A stretch of DNA of 14,293 nucleotides, from positions 1 to 14,293 of the forward strand of contig CAZKAB010000041.1 of assembly GCA_964550615.1 (NCBI GenBank), written 5' to 3'. This document shows positions 7,980 through 14,293 of the stretch, piece by piece. Under the pieces are notes generated by a model, which saw nothing but the letters and a program-made list of their open reading frames with translations, was not told where the DNA came from and searched no databases. Made by a program: the position numbers and the translations under genes. The DNA is from M55B144 sp964550615. Its GTDB lineage: Bacteria > Bipolaricaulota > Bipolaricaulia > UBA7950 > UBA9294. Numbering within the stretch: the stretch's first letter is position 1; each line of letters opens with the position of its first letter.

Positions 7980-8257
7980 GTCATCTTTGACTCCTGACTC
8001 GTGAACCCAAATCAGAGATCACTCACCGATCATCCGTTCCTCTAGTCTCCTCTCTGCGCTATATCTGCCCGAAGCCCGGCAGAGAAGCCTAATTCGGGTC
8101 CGCCTTCTCTGCCTGCTGCTCGTCAAGACCAATGGTAACTCATTCTAGTCCGAGCTGGTCAGGGGAACAAGAACCGATCTCACTTCGAGGATACTGCCTT
8201 GAGCAACAAGCGGAGATTTCTTTGGCGCAGTCGTATGCTCAAAGCCAATGTTCTGCG
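7980..8257. other. Intergenic stretch with interleaved inverted repeats
   Basis: No gene supported. A perfect 10-bp inverted repeat, GGCAGAGAAG (8078-8087) with CTTCTCTGCC (8104-8113), is interleaved with a 6-bp one, CCCGAA (8068-8073) with TTCGGG (8093-8098). The A-B-A'-B' order is that of an H-type pseudoknot. No U-run follows on either strand. The rest shows nothing I recognise. Confidence 0.5.
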
Positions 8258-8653
8258 TCACTGAGATGGGCGATTGTGTGGATCTTGCATCCGCATGTGC
8301 TTGGGGGATGGCTGCCCGGGTCCAAAGCCGCGTCCGTGACGGCCGCGCCCTCCCCTGCAACGAACTGCAACGTGTTCGGTCTCTTCTATTGTCACTGCTT
8401 TCCCGTTCAGGACCGCATCAACAAGCTTCCGCCTTGCTGAGTACACGAGCCGCTGGATCGTGCCGCGGGATACCTCCATCTCGTCGGCCGCTTGCGCTTG
8501 ATCATGCCCTTCCAGATCGCACAGGCGCATCGCTTCCAGTTCATCGAGCGCAACTTCTACCGTCTCCAGTTGAGAAAGCGGGATGCCGGCAGGCTTGAAT
8601 AGGTTGAAGCCCCTGAACTCCTGACAGTAGCGGGTCTTCTTGTGACGTCCCAT
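8258..8653 (-). CDS. DUF134/UPF0251 family DNA-binding protein, 131 aa
   Basis: Seen: start MGRHKKTRYC, then the family block FKPAGIPLSQLE (about residues 20-31), LDELEAMRLCDLEGHDQAQAADEM and a sigma70-region-4-like helix-turn-helix VSRGTIQRLVYSARRKLVDAVLNGKA (about 60-87). The tail is Gly/Arg-rich and basic. ATG 8653 is chosen because AAGGAG (8659-8664) lies five bases upstream; the in-frame GTG at 8659 overlaps that site. Known: DUF134 proteins are predicted DNA-binding proteins commonly next to NifX/NifB-like and Mrp-type genes in anaerobes. Context: divergent from the NifX pair. Inferred: regulator of the neighbouring metal/Fe-S genes and perhaps itself; no ligand site is evident beyond the Cys near the N-terminus. 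Confidence 0.9.
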   Translation of the reverse strand: MGRHKKTRYCQEFRGFNLFKPAGIPLSQLETVEVALDELEAMRLCDLEGHDQAQAADEMEVSRGTIQRLVYSARRKLVDAVLNGKAVTIEETEHVAVRCRGGRGRHGRGFGPGQPSPKHMRMQDPHNRPSQ

Positions 8654-8705
8654 TTTCACTCCTTCGCGATGGCATTGTTTGCACCAAATCTAAGGATCGC
8701 GCAAG

Positions 8706-8763
8706 TTGATGTTTTTTGTGCATATGATTATAATGATACCAGCCTTGCGTTCCATTGGCAAGG
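8706..8763 (+). promoter_or_regulatory. Promoter and candidate operator for the NifX-like genes
   Basis: TTGATG (8706-8711) and TATAAT (8729-8734) are separated by 17 bases on the plus strand. An inverted repeat CCTTGC-9 bases-GCAAGG (8743-8763) begins just after the -10 box and covers the predicted transcription start. That position suits a repressor operator or a 5'-end hairpin. The divergent DUF134 protein is the obvious candidate to bind it, which is inference. Confidence 0.7.
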
Positions 8764-8803
8764 ATACCCGCTTACGTGATTGCATGTTGTAAGGAGGAAC
8801 AGA

Positions 8804-9166
8804 ATGAGGATTTGCATCACCGCAACAGGAAGCGATCTCACATCGGAGGTCGATCGGACATTCGGCCGCGCGGCGTTCTTCTTGTTCTATGATGAAGACA
8901 CTCAGGCTTTGGAATCGGTTGCGAACTCGCCGGAAGCGCACGGCGCCGGGGTGCAGGCGGCGCAATTGCTTGCCGAGCGGAAAGCCAATGCAGTGATAAC
9001 GGGACACGTCGGGCCCAATGCCTATCAGGGGCTTGCCGCCGCCAATATCCACATCTACAGCAAAGAAACAGGAACGGTAGCGGAGGCGCTCGCCGACTTC
9101 CGTGCCGGAAACTTGAAGCGCATCGAGCAGCCAACCGCTGCTCCACACAGAGGAGGGCAATCATGA
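8804..9166 (+). CDS. NifX/NifB-like (dinitrogenase iron-molybdenum cofactor domain) protein 1, 120 aa
   Basis: Seen: ATG 8804 is set by AAGGAGG at 8791-8797; an upstream in-frame TTG lacks such a site. The sequence MRICITATGSDLTSEVDRTFGRAAFFLFYDED, then GAGVQAAQLLAERKANAVITGHVGPNAYQGLAAANIHIY, follows the NifX/NifY/NifB C-terminal fold (RNase-H-like), with the usual HFGR position as TFGR and the G-x-x-GPNA loop. The family binds or carries metal clusters. Nothing here indicates nitrogen fixation; small solo members of this type are common in non-diazotrophs. Its stop overlaps the next start (ATGA, 9163-9166), so the pair is probably co-translated. Confidence 0.88.
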   Translation: MRICITATGSDLTSEVDRTFGRAAFFLFYDEDTQALESVANSPEAHGAGVQAAQLLAERKANAVITGHVGPNAYQGLAAANIHIYSKETGTVAEALADFRAGNLKRIEQPTAAPHRGGQS

Positions 9167-9537
9167 CGAGAGTCTGCGTACCGACCGCCGGCCGGGGAGG
9201 GCTTGACGACTTCGTCGGCGAGCACTTCGGGCGTGTTCCCACATACACGATCTACAATACGGAGACAGACGAGGTGAAGACCATCGACAACACCTCCGAA
9301 CATATGGGCGGGCAGGGGCTGCCAGGCGAGATCCTGGCGTCTTTGGGAATCGATGTCTTGCTCTGCTCCGGTCTTGGTCGCCGGGCAATCTCTATCCTCG
9401 CCGAAAAGGGAATCGAGGTATGCACCGGGGTAACGGGAACGGCGCGCGAGGCGATCGATGAATGGAAGAAAGGCGACCTTTCGCCGGCCGGGGAAGCAGA
9501 CGCCTGTGAGCAGCACAAGTTCCACGATCACCACTAG
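9163..9537 (+). CDS. NifX/NifB-like protein 2 with His-rich tail, 124 aa
   Basis: Seen: MTRVCVPTAGRGGLDDFVGEHFGRVPTYTIY, then EHMGGQGLPGEILASLGIDVLLCSGLGRRAISIL and GIEVCTGVTGTAREAID. This is the MTH1175-like branch of the dinitrogenase-cofactor domain, with the conserved HFGR, GGQG and GLG-RA motifs. The C-terminus CEQHKFHDHH could bind metal. The Shine-Dalgarno AGGAGGG (9151-9157) lies inside the preceding gene, and the start overlaps its stop by four bases. Inferred role: metal or cluster carrier working with the MinD/Mrp ATPases downstream. Different subtype from the first copy, so not a recent tandem duplication. Confidence 0.9.
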   Translation: MTRVCVPTAGRGGLDDFVGEHFGRVPTYTIYNTETDEVKTIDNTSEHMGGQGLPGEILASLGIDVLLCSGLGRRAISILAEKGIEVCTGVTGTAREAIDEWKKGDLSPAGEADACEQHKFHDHH

Positions 9538-9680
9538 AAGGTGAAGCTTGCCCTCGAAGCGGAGGGGGCAGGAAGGATCGAACAATCAGCCCGCCTCCAA
9601 GTCTATTCGCCCTCTTTGAGTAGACGCCGCTCTTGAGACACGCAACGAGCAAGAAAGACACAAGCCAAAAGTGGTCTAAT

Positions 9681-10519
9681 ATGCAGATTACGATTGCAAG
9701 TGGAAAGGGCGGCACGGGAAAGACAACGGTGGCCACCAATCTCGCACTCGCCGTTTCCGACGCGTGTCCTATTCAGTTTCTCGACTGCGACGTGGAGGAG
9801 CCAAACGCGCACATCTTTCTAAAGCCAAGCCTGACAACGAGAAGACCGATAGAGAAGCTCATTCCACAGGTGGACGAGGCTCTCTGTACACAATGTGGCA
9901 AATGCGCCACGGCATGCGAGTTCAACGCAATCGCCGTTATCGGCAAGAAGATTCTCGTGTACAACGATCTCTGTCACGGATGCGGCCTGTGTACGATGGT
10001 CTGTCCTGCCGGGGCAATTACCGAGATCCCGCATGCGTTTGGCATGATCGAGGAGGGTGAGGCACGGGGCTTTCCGTACGCCCAAGGCACACTCGACATC
10101 GGCGCGGCAATGGCGACCCCAATCATCCACGCATTGAAAGAGTGGATCGATCCCGGTCGATTGACGATCGTTGACGCTCCGCCGGGAACCGGCTGTCCAA
10201 CGATCGCAGCGATGAAAGGAGCCGACGCATGCATCCTGGTGACTGAACCCACTCCATTCGGTCTGCACGATCTGAAGGCAGCCGTCGGTGTCGCCCGGTC
10301 TGTCAAAGTGCCGGCATTCGTCGTAATCAATCGGGACGGAATCGGAGACGACTGCATCGAGAAGTATTGCGAAGAGCAGCAAATACCGATTGCGATGCGA
10401 ATCCCGTTCGATCGAAAGATCGCGGACCTGTATTCGCGAGGGATCACACTTGTCGACGCGCAGCCGAAGTGGAAAGAGCGATTTCAGGCTCTCTATGAGT
10501 CTGTGGCAGGAGACGGAGA
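9681..10519 (+). CDS. MinD-superfamily P-loop ATPase with inserted 2[4Fe-4S] ferredoxin domain (1), 3' end in gap
   Basis: Seen: MQITIASGKGGTGKTT places a deviant Walker A (two lysines) at residues 8-16. Two complete CX2CX2CX3C clusters follow, Cys 69/72/75/79 and 98/101/104/108. FLDCDVEEPNAH (33-44) is the switch I-like motif, and IVDAPPGTGCP the Walker B region. LVTEPTPFGLHDL and VVINRDGIGDD complete the core. ATG 9681 is used because the upstream extension (MRHATSKKD...) precedes the conserved beta-strand. About 280 residues are visible, near the family's full length, so only the last residues and stop should be in the gap. Known: these ferredoxin-MinD proteins occur as tandem pairs in anaerobes near NifX-like and Mrp genes. 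Inferred: ATP-dependent Fe-S or electron-transfer maturation factor; substrate unknown. Confidence 0.92.
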
Positions 10520-10619
10520 NNNNNNNNNNNNNNNNNNNNNNNNNNNNNNNNNNNNNNNNNNNNNNNNNNNNNNNNNNNNNNNNNNNNNNNNNNNNNNNNN
10601 NNNNNNNNNNNNNNNNNNN
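10520..10619. other. Assembly gap (100 N) between the first MinD ATPase and the four-helix-bundle gene
   Basis: Placeholder run. It hides the 3' end of the ATPase gene and the upstream flank and ribosome binding site of the four-helix-bundle gene. Confidence 0.95.
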
Positions 10620-10623
10620 ATCC

Positions 10624-11001
10624 ATGACGAACATCCGCCGATTCAGCGAGTTGGACGTGTATCAACTGGCAATGGATTCAGCTATGCGCATCTTTGATGC
10701 CACCAAACAATTCCCTGCGGAAGACCGGTACTCGCTGACCGATCAGATACGGCGATCTTCGCGTTCCGTCTGCGCGAATATATCGGAGGGTTGGCGCAAG
10801 CGCCGATACCCAAGGGCTTTCGTCAGCAAGCTAAGTGACGCAGACGCCGAAGCGGCCGAAACACAGGTTTGGCTTGAATTCGCCAGCAGATGCGGATATC
10901 TCGATTCCCAGCTCCTTCATGAGTTAGTTGCCATATACAACAACATCTTAGGAAAACTCGTCGTCATGATGAATCACCCCGAAAACTGGAGACTAAGGTG
11001 A
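10624..11001 (+). CDS. Four-helix-bundle protein (23S rRNA intervening-sequence / S23 type), 125 aa
   Basis: Seen: MTNIRRFSELDVYQLAMDSA, then FPAEDRYSLTDQIRRSSRSV, ANISEGWRKRR, FVSKLSDADAEAAETQVWLEFA and LLHELVAIYNNILGKLVVMM. This is the complete TIGR02436-type family pattern (F-L-V-Y at the start, Q-RRS-S--ANI-EG, and E--ETQ-WL). Known: the family was first seen in 23S rRNA intervening sequences but is scattered as solo genes in many genomes; molecular function unknown. Context: it lies between two ferredoxin-MinD genes that are normally adjacent. An assembly gap lies upstream and a CCGCGTC-type tract downstream, so I infer insertion as a mobile cassette. The upstream flank and any ribosome binding site are hidden by the gap. 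Confidence 0.92.
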   Translation: MTNIRRFSELDVYQLAMDSAMRIFDATKQFPAEDRYSLTDQIRRSSRSVCANISEGWRKRRYPRAFVSKLSDADAEAAETQVWLEFASRCGYLDSQLLHELVAIYNNILGKLVVMMNHPENWRLR

Positions 11002-11065
11002 AGAGAAAGGATGGAAAAGAGAAATCGCGTAACGCGAAGCCGGGACTGGCTCGAGGATTGTTCTG

Positions 11066-11096
11066 TCACCGCGTCTCCCCGTCCCCGCGTCACGCC
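11066..11096 (+). repeat. CCGCGTC-type low-complexity tract after the four-helix-bundle gene
   Basis: The stretch contains CCGCGTC, TCCCCGTC and CCCGCGTC in succession, then CACGCC. Such degenerate (C)CCGCGTC runs are often seen beside solo four-helix-bundle genes in environmental genomes; that link is from memory, not tested here. It lies in the 115-base spacer before the second MinD ATPase. Confidence 0.6.
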
Positions 11097-11116
11097 ATTA
11101 TGCTAGGCGGTGCGAA

Positions 11117-11977
11117 ATGAAGAGCATCCTCTTCCTATCAGGCAAAGGCGGAACGGGAAAGACCTCGCTCGCGGGGGCATTCGCAGTGCTTAGCAAGAAC
11201 AAGGTGCTCGCGGATTGCGATGTTGATGCGGCAAACCTGCACCTACTCCTCGATCCCCAGGTAACAGAGAAAGGAGAATTCCAAGGCTCGAGTGGCGCAG
11301 CGAAGAACGATACATTGTGCACAGGCTGTGGTGAATGCCGCCGCGTTTGCCGGTTTCACGCGATCGACGGGAACTTCGATATCGACCCGTATCTCTGTGA
11401 GGGGTGCGGTGCCTGCGTCTATGTCTGCCCGGCCGACGCTATTGCTCTAGAGCCGAGAATTTCCGGAGATTGGTACATCGCAAATAGCCGCCTGGGACCT
11501 CTTTCAAGTGCCGAGCTCCGCCCGGGAGAAGAAACATCTGGCAAACTCGTCACACTGGTGAAGCAAAAGGCGTACGAACTGGCAAAGAAGTTGGAAGCGG
11601 AGCGGCTCGTGATCGACGGCTCGCCGGGGATCGGGTGTCCGGTGATCGCTTCGACGACCGGGGCAACTGCGGTCATTCTCGTCACCGAACCCAGCCTATC
11701 CGGGTTGCATGATCTACGGAGGATTCTTGGCGTTGTAAAGCACTTTCGGATACCGGCATATCTTGTGGTGAACAAATTCGACCTGAACGAGGATATCACC
11801 GTCGATATCGAGAGCTTCGCAAGGGATGCCGACATACAGATCCTCGGAAGAATCCCTTACGATCCTGATGTTCCCAAACAGATGACCTACGGAAGAAACG
11901 CGGTCGAAGTCGCGACAAGCCCTGCCGGAGATGCGATGCGCTCAATTTACGATCAATTTGAGAAGGCACTTCGATGA
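11117..11977 (+). CDS. MinD-superfamily P-loop ATPase with inserted 2[4Fe-4S] ferredoxin domain (2), 286 aa
   Basis: Seen: MKSILFLSGKGGTGKTS has a Walker A with both lysines at residues 9-17. ADCDVDAANLH (32-42) follows. The ferredoxin insert has Cys 68/71/74/78 and 94/97/100/104. VIDGSPGIGCPVI is the Walker B region; LVTEPSLSGLHDL and LVVNKFDLNED complete the fold. Full length, ending in TGA at 11975-11977. A modest GGCGG sequence precedes ATG 11117. It is the second member of the usual tandem pair with the ATPase at 9681. The two differ throughout and so are old paralogues that may form a heterodimer. Inferred: ATP-driven Fe-S cluster or electron delivery together with the NifX-like proteins and Mrp. 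Confidence 0.93.
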   Translation: MKSILFLSGKGGTGKTSLAGAFAVLSKNKVLADCDVDAANLHLLLDPQVTEKGEFQGSSGAAKNDTLCTGCGECRRVCRFHAIDGNFDIDPYLCEGCGACVYVCPADAIALEPRISGDWYIANSRLGPLSSAELRPGEETSGKLVTLVKQKAYELAKKLEAERLVIDGSPGIGCPVIASTTGATAVILVTEPSLSGLHDLRRILGVVKHFRIPAYLVVNKFDLNEDITVDIESFARDADIQILGRIPYDPDVPKQMTYGRNAVEVATSPAGDAMRSIYDQFEKALR

Positions 11978-12037
11978 TTTCCGCTCGTAGCAAAGAACCT
12001 GGTTTATCACTTATGAAGAGAGTGCAAAGCATTCTCT

Positions 12038-12105
12038 CGCAGAGGTCTGTCTGCCTGGAACAACAGACAGGGCAGAGAACGCAAAGGGAAGCGCTGCAGA
12101 GGGTG
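12038..12105. repeat. CGCAGAG-type repeat debris with hairpin
   Basis: CGCAGAGG, GGCAGAGAACGCAAAGG and GCAGAGGG occur in close succession, like the degenerate CGCAGAG/CGCAAAG intergenic repeats of many environmental genomes. Inside it CTGTCTG (12047-12053) pairs with CAGACAG (12064-12070) around a 10-base loop. Confidence 0.5.
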
Positions 12106-12126
12106 AAGAATAATGAAGATGGACCG

Positions 12127-12152
12127 TGCCTGCGTGCGGACACGTGCAGGCA
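12127..12152 (+). other. Hairpin upstream of the small zinc-ribbon gene
   Basis: TGCCTGC and GCAGGCA form a 7-bp stem, and an inner GTG-CGGA-CAC stem stacks on it with a two-base bulge. No U-run follows, so it is a weak terminator candidate for the MinD ATPase transcript, or a leader structure for the next gene, whose ATG is 72 bases on. Confidence 0.4.
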
Positions 12153-12223
12153 GGCCTTGAGCTGAGTGATAGCGAACGGGCGAGAGAACGGATTGTTCAG
12201 TTGTAGCTTAAAAGGAGGTTACC

Positions 12224-12412
12224 ATGCCAAGAGGAGATGGAACAGGAGACGAAAGCCGGGGGCAGGGACGCATGGGAGGAAATCGCGCCGGCGCAGGGCC
12301 GGCTGGATACTGTGTCTGCCCGAAGTGCGGCGAGCGAGCGCCTCACACAGTGGGAACACCATGCTACAAAATAGAATGCCCCAAGTGTGGGGCGAAGATG
12401 GCGCGTGAATAA
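12224..12412 (+). CDS. Small Gly/Arg-rich protein with double CPKC zinc ribbon, 62 aa
   Basis: Seen: a strong Shine-Dalgarno AAAGGAGG (12211-12218) precedes ATG 12224 at ideal spacing. The N-terminal half, MPRGDGTGDESRGQGRMGG, resembles the MPRGDGTGP-type opening of DUF5320 proteins found beside NifX/Mrp genes. The second half has two knuckles, C32-P-K-C35-G and C52-P-K-C55-G, plus Cys 30 and 47, giving a rubredoxin-like or zinc-ribbon metal site. Ends MARE. Context: between the second ferredoxin-MinD ATPase and yggS-mrp. Inferred: metal-binding accessory protein of the cluster; whether it holds Zn or Fe cannot be told from sequence. Confidence 0.85.
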   Translation: MPRGDGTGDESRGQGRMGGNRAGAGPAGYCVCPKCGERAPHTVGTPCYKIECPKCGAKMARE

Positions 12413-12508
12413 TCCCAGCGTGCTCACCTGTTACGCCGTAGACGCGCGCCATAAGTCCACTATTTGAGCCGCTTTCCGACTCACGCTGCAGGTCGTATCA
12501 TTGGCGCT

Positions 12509-13177
12509 ATGGAACCAATTGAAGAAAACGTAAAGCGGATCCTCGCCGAGTTGCCACCTGGGGTCACCCTCGTTGCCGCCGCGAAGACGCGGTCGGCAGA
12601 CGAAATATCGGCAGCAATCGAGGCGGGAATCGCCGCCGTCGGCGAGAACTACGTGCAAGAGGCCCAGGCCGCCTTCGCCGGCATCGGCAAGCGGGCATCG
12701 TGGCATATGATCGGCCACTTGCAGAAGAACAAGGTCAAGAACGCAGTCGCGATATTCCACATGATAGAAACCGTCGACACGATAGCGTTGGCGGAACGCA
12801 TCAATAGAGAGTGCGAGAAAATAGGCCGCACGATGCCGGTGTTGATCGAAGTGAACTCGGGACGCGAGCCACAGAAGGCGGGAGTTGTCCCGGAAGAGGC
12901 AGAAGCCCTATTACGAGCAATCACGCGCCTGCCGTTCGTCGAGATTCGAGGCCTGATGACGATGGGGCCGCAATTCGGAGATCCGGCGGCAACGCGGCAA
13001 TACTTCCGCGAAACACGAAAGCTGTTCGACAGATTGCAGAAGTTGAGGCTGCCCAGAGCTGAGATGACAGTCTTGTCCATGGGGATGAGCAATACCTACA
13101 AGATCGCCATCGAAGAGGGCGCGACGATGATTCGTATCGGAACGCTGATCTTTGGAGAAAGGGAGTACAAAAAGTGA
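12509..13177 (+). CDS. yggS: YggS/PLPBP family pyridoxal-phosphate-binding protein, 222 aa
   Basis: Seen: TLVAAAKTRSADEI with K26 as the PLP-binding lysine; AVGENYVQEA; WHMIGHLQKNK; VDTIALAERIN; VLIEVNSG; EIRGLMTMGP; and the phosphate-binding end SMGMSNTYKIAIEEGATMIRIGTLIFGER. The usual SMGMSxD reads SNT here. ATG 12509 gives a length typical of the family; an in-frame TTG at 12464 would add 15 unsupported residues. No clear Shine-Dalgarno precedes either. Known: a single-domain alanine-racemase-fold protein without established enzymatic activity that maintains vitamin B6 and amino-acid homeostasis. Its usual neighbours are cell-division or pilT/proC genes, so the link to Fe-S genes is less usual. 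Its stop overlaps the mrp start (GTGA). Confidence 0.95.
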   Translation: MEPIEENVKRILAELPPGVTLVAAAKTRSADEISAAIEAGIAAVGENYVQEAQAAFAGIGKRASWHMIGHLQKNKVKNAVAIFHMIETVDTIALAERINRECEKIGRTMPVLIEVNSGREPQKAGVVPEEAEALLRAITRLPFVEIRGLMTMGPQFGDPAATRQYFRETRKLFDRLQKLRLPRAEMTVLSMGMSNTYKIAIEEGATMIRIGTLIFGEREYKK

Positions 13178-13992
13178 ACGACAAGAAAGGTCAATCGCCC
13201 GTACACGCGCAGAACCCCGCGCAAGGAATAGAAGAAGCGATGAAGCGAATCAAGCACCGCCTGGTTGTATTCAGCGGCAAGGGCGGCGTGGGGAAGACTA
13301 CGGTGGCGGTGAATCTCGCGTATTCCCTCGCAGGAACCGGCATGCGCGTTGGACTGCTCGACGCCGACATCACCGGTCCGAATGTCCCACAGATGACGGG
13401 CATCACCGGTGGACTGAGCGCCGACAGAGGGATGATCAATCCGCACGACGCCAACGGCGTGAAGGTGATCTCAATCGCATCGCTGGTGGCGGAGGGGACG
13501 CCCATCATCTGGCGCGGCCCGCTCCGATCGAAAGTAATCGAGCAGTTTCTCGGAGAGGCGAACTGGGGTGACCTCGACATGCTGATCATCGATCTTCCGC
13601 CGGGAACGGGCGACGAGGTCCTCACCATTGTTCAGCGTACGTCACCGGAGATGGCGATTATCGTCACTACCCCGCAGGAGGTAGCGCTGATCGACGCTCG
13701 CCGCGCGACGAACATGGCAAAGAGTATGGATATCGGCGAGATTGCGATCGTGGAGAACATGTCAGGACTCGTTTGCCCACATTGCGGTGAAACGATCGAC
13801 TTGTTCGGGTCGGGCGGCGGCGAGGATGAAGCAAAGACCCTTTCCGTCTCCTTCCTCGGCAGGATCCCGATCGATCCGTCGGCGCGCACTGCGGCCGATG
13901 TCGGTAGACCGATCGTGCTTCAGTCGCCGGGGTCAAACATCTCGCTTGCATTCGCCGCAATGTCGAAAAAGATCAAAGAGGTGCTGAAGTGA
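13174..13992 (+). CDS. mrp: Mrp/NBP35 family Fe-S carrier P-loop ATPase, 272 aa
   Basis: Seen: GTG start at 13174, overlapping the yggS stop by four bases, with GGGAG at 13161-13165 as Shine-Dalgarno. Walker A is SGKGGVGKTT (residues 34-43); LLDADITGPNVPQM (61-74); IIWRGPLRSKVIEQFL; IIDLPPGTGDE Walker B region (138-148); VTTPQEVALIDARRA; and VENMSGLVCPHCGE with the cluster-bridging C201-x-x-C204. Short form: no N-terminal DUF59/MIP18 domain. Known: Mrp/ApbC homodimers hold a bridging [4Fe-4S] cluster through the CxxC and deliver it to apo-proteins. Context: closes the Fe-S handling series and shares ATGA with the following phosphoesterase. All key residues are present. Confidence 0.96.
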   Translation: MNDKKGQSPVHAQNPAQGIEEAMKRIKHRLVVFSGKGGVGKTTVAVNLAYSLAGTGMRVGLLDADITGPNVPQMTGITGGLSADRGMINPHDANGVKVISIASLVAEGTPIIWRGPLRSKVIEQFLGEANWGDLDMLIIDLPPGTGDEVLTIVQRTSPEMAIIVTTPQEVALIDARRATNMAKSMDIGEIAIVENMSGLVCPHCGETIDLFGSGGGEDEAKTLSVSFLGRIPIDPSARTAADVGRPIVLQSPGSNISLAFAAMSKKIKEVLK

Positions 13993-14293
13993 TGATCGGT
14001 ATCATATCCGACAGCCATGACAACATGCCGAAGATCGAAAGCGCCGTCGAATTGTTCAACTCCGAAGGCGTTGAACTCGTGCTGCACGGCGGCGACTTCA
14101 TATCCCCTCTTACTGCCGATCCATTCGCGCGCCTCAACGCCCCCTTCATCGGCGTATTCGGGAACAACGACGGCGAGCGGCTCTATCTGACGAAGAAGTT
14201 CGAGGATATCGGCAAGATCTATCCGGACTATCACGAGTTCTCCTTCGGCGAAAGGCGCGGCGTTCTGATGCATGAGCCGAAGTTTATCGACGC
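13992..14293 (+). CDS. YfcE/MJ0936-type metallophosphoesterase, N-terminal 100 residues (cut by window end)
   Basis: Seen: ATG at 13992 overlaps the mrp stop (ATGA, 13992-13995). The protein reads MIGIISDSHDN (metal ligands D7, H9), LHGGDF (D35), GVFGNNDGE (N58 and N59-D60) and, near the end, VLMHEPKFID, whose His is the expected next ligand. This matches the two-metal calcineurin-like phosphoesterase family of YfcE and MJ0936, usually about 160-180 aa, active on phosphodiesters in vitro. The frame is open to the window end, with no defect seen. Probably co-translated with mrp; physiological substrate unknown. Confidence 0.92.
   Translation, partial: MIGIISDSHDNMPKIESAVELFNSEGVELVLHGGDFISPLTADPFARLNAPFIGVFGNNDGERLYLTKKFEDIGKIYPDYHEFSFGERRGVLMHEPKFID

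Noticed and set aside
8804..9537. NifX-like genes as evidence of nitrogen fixation
   Set aside because: No nifHDK, nifE/N or radical-SAM nifB domain is present; small solo proteins of this family are common in non-diazotrophs.
10390..11001. 203-codon frame joining sequence across the third gap to the four-helix-bundle protein
   Set aside because: The part before the gap is an alternative frame of the MinD ATPase, joined only by the arbitrary 100 N; the real start is ATG 10624.

Overview
The window looks like part of a draft or metagenome-derived genome of an uncultured, probably anaerobic bacterium. It contains three 100-N scaffold gaps (2036-2135, 4073-4172, 10520-10619). Signal peptides, a probable outer-membrane beta-barrel protein ending in Phe, a very long Ig-repeat surface protein, and paired ferredoxin-MinD ATPases with NifX-like proteins all suggest an anaerobe with a diderm-like envelope. 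I cannot fix the phylum from sequence alone.

Left part (1-7537, all minus strand): a surface-protein region. A strong sigma70-type promoter (TTGACA-17 bp-TATACT, 6328-6356) drives a leader holding a cyclic-di-GMP-I (GEMM-I) riboswitch at about 6208-6290. A rho-independent terminator (6124-6159) follows as the probable expression platform. Downstream are a 446-residue exported barrel-like protein (6056-4716) and, 16 bases further on, a giant exported protein of tandem bacterial Ig-like domains (4699 to beyond position 1, about 1,500 residues visible). The Ig reading frame crosses two assembly gaps, and its third segment is in another frame as drawn, so it is easily missed. Upstream is a separate secreted PLD-like protein with a C-terminal lamin-tail domain (7537-6680).

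Middle (7538-8257): non-coding debris, including an internally deleted GxxExxY-family gene remnant between inverted CACGAAG-type repeats and a pair of interleaved inverted repeats.

Right part (8258-14293): a metal/Fe-S handling neighbourhood. A minus-strand DUF134/UPF0251 HTH protein is divergent from a plus-strand series: two NifX/NifB-like proteins, a ferredoxin-containing MinD ATPase, a four-helix-bundle (23S rRNA intervening-sequence type) protein, a second ferredoxin-MinD ATPase, a small Gly/Arg-rich double-knuckle zinc-ribbon protein, a YggS-family PLP protein, an Mrp/NBP35 Fe-S carrier ATPase and a YfcE/MJ0936-type phosphoesterase cut by the window end. Start/stop overlaps (ATGA, GTGA, ATGA) suggest translational coupling of the NifX pair and of yggS-mrp-phosphoesterase. 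The four-helix gene and a stretch of CGCAGAG-like repeat debris interrupt the series.

The most interesting unit is the inferred c-di-GMP-controlled promoter-riboswitch-terminator-barrel-Ig operon, which would tie production of a surface adhesin-like protein to the motile/sessile second messenger.
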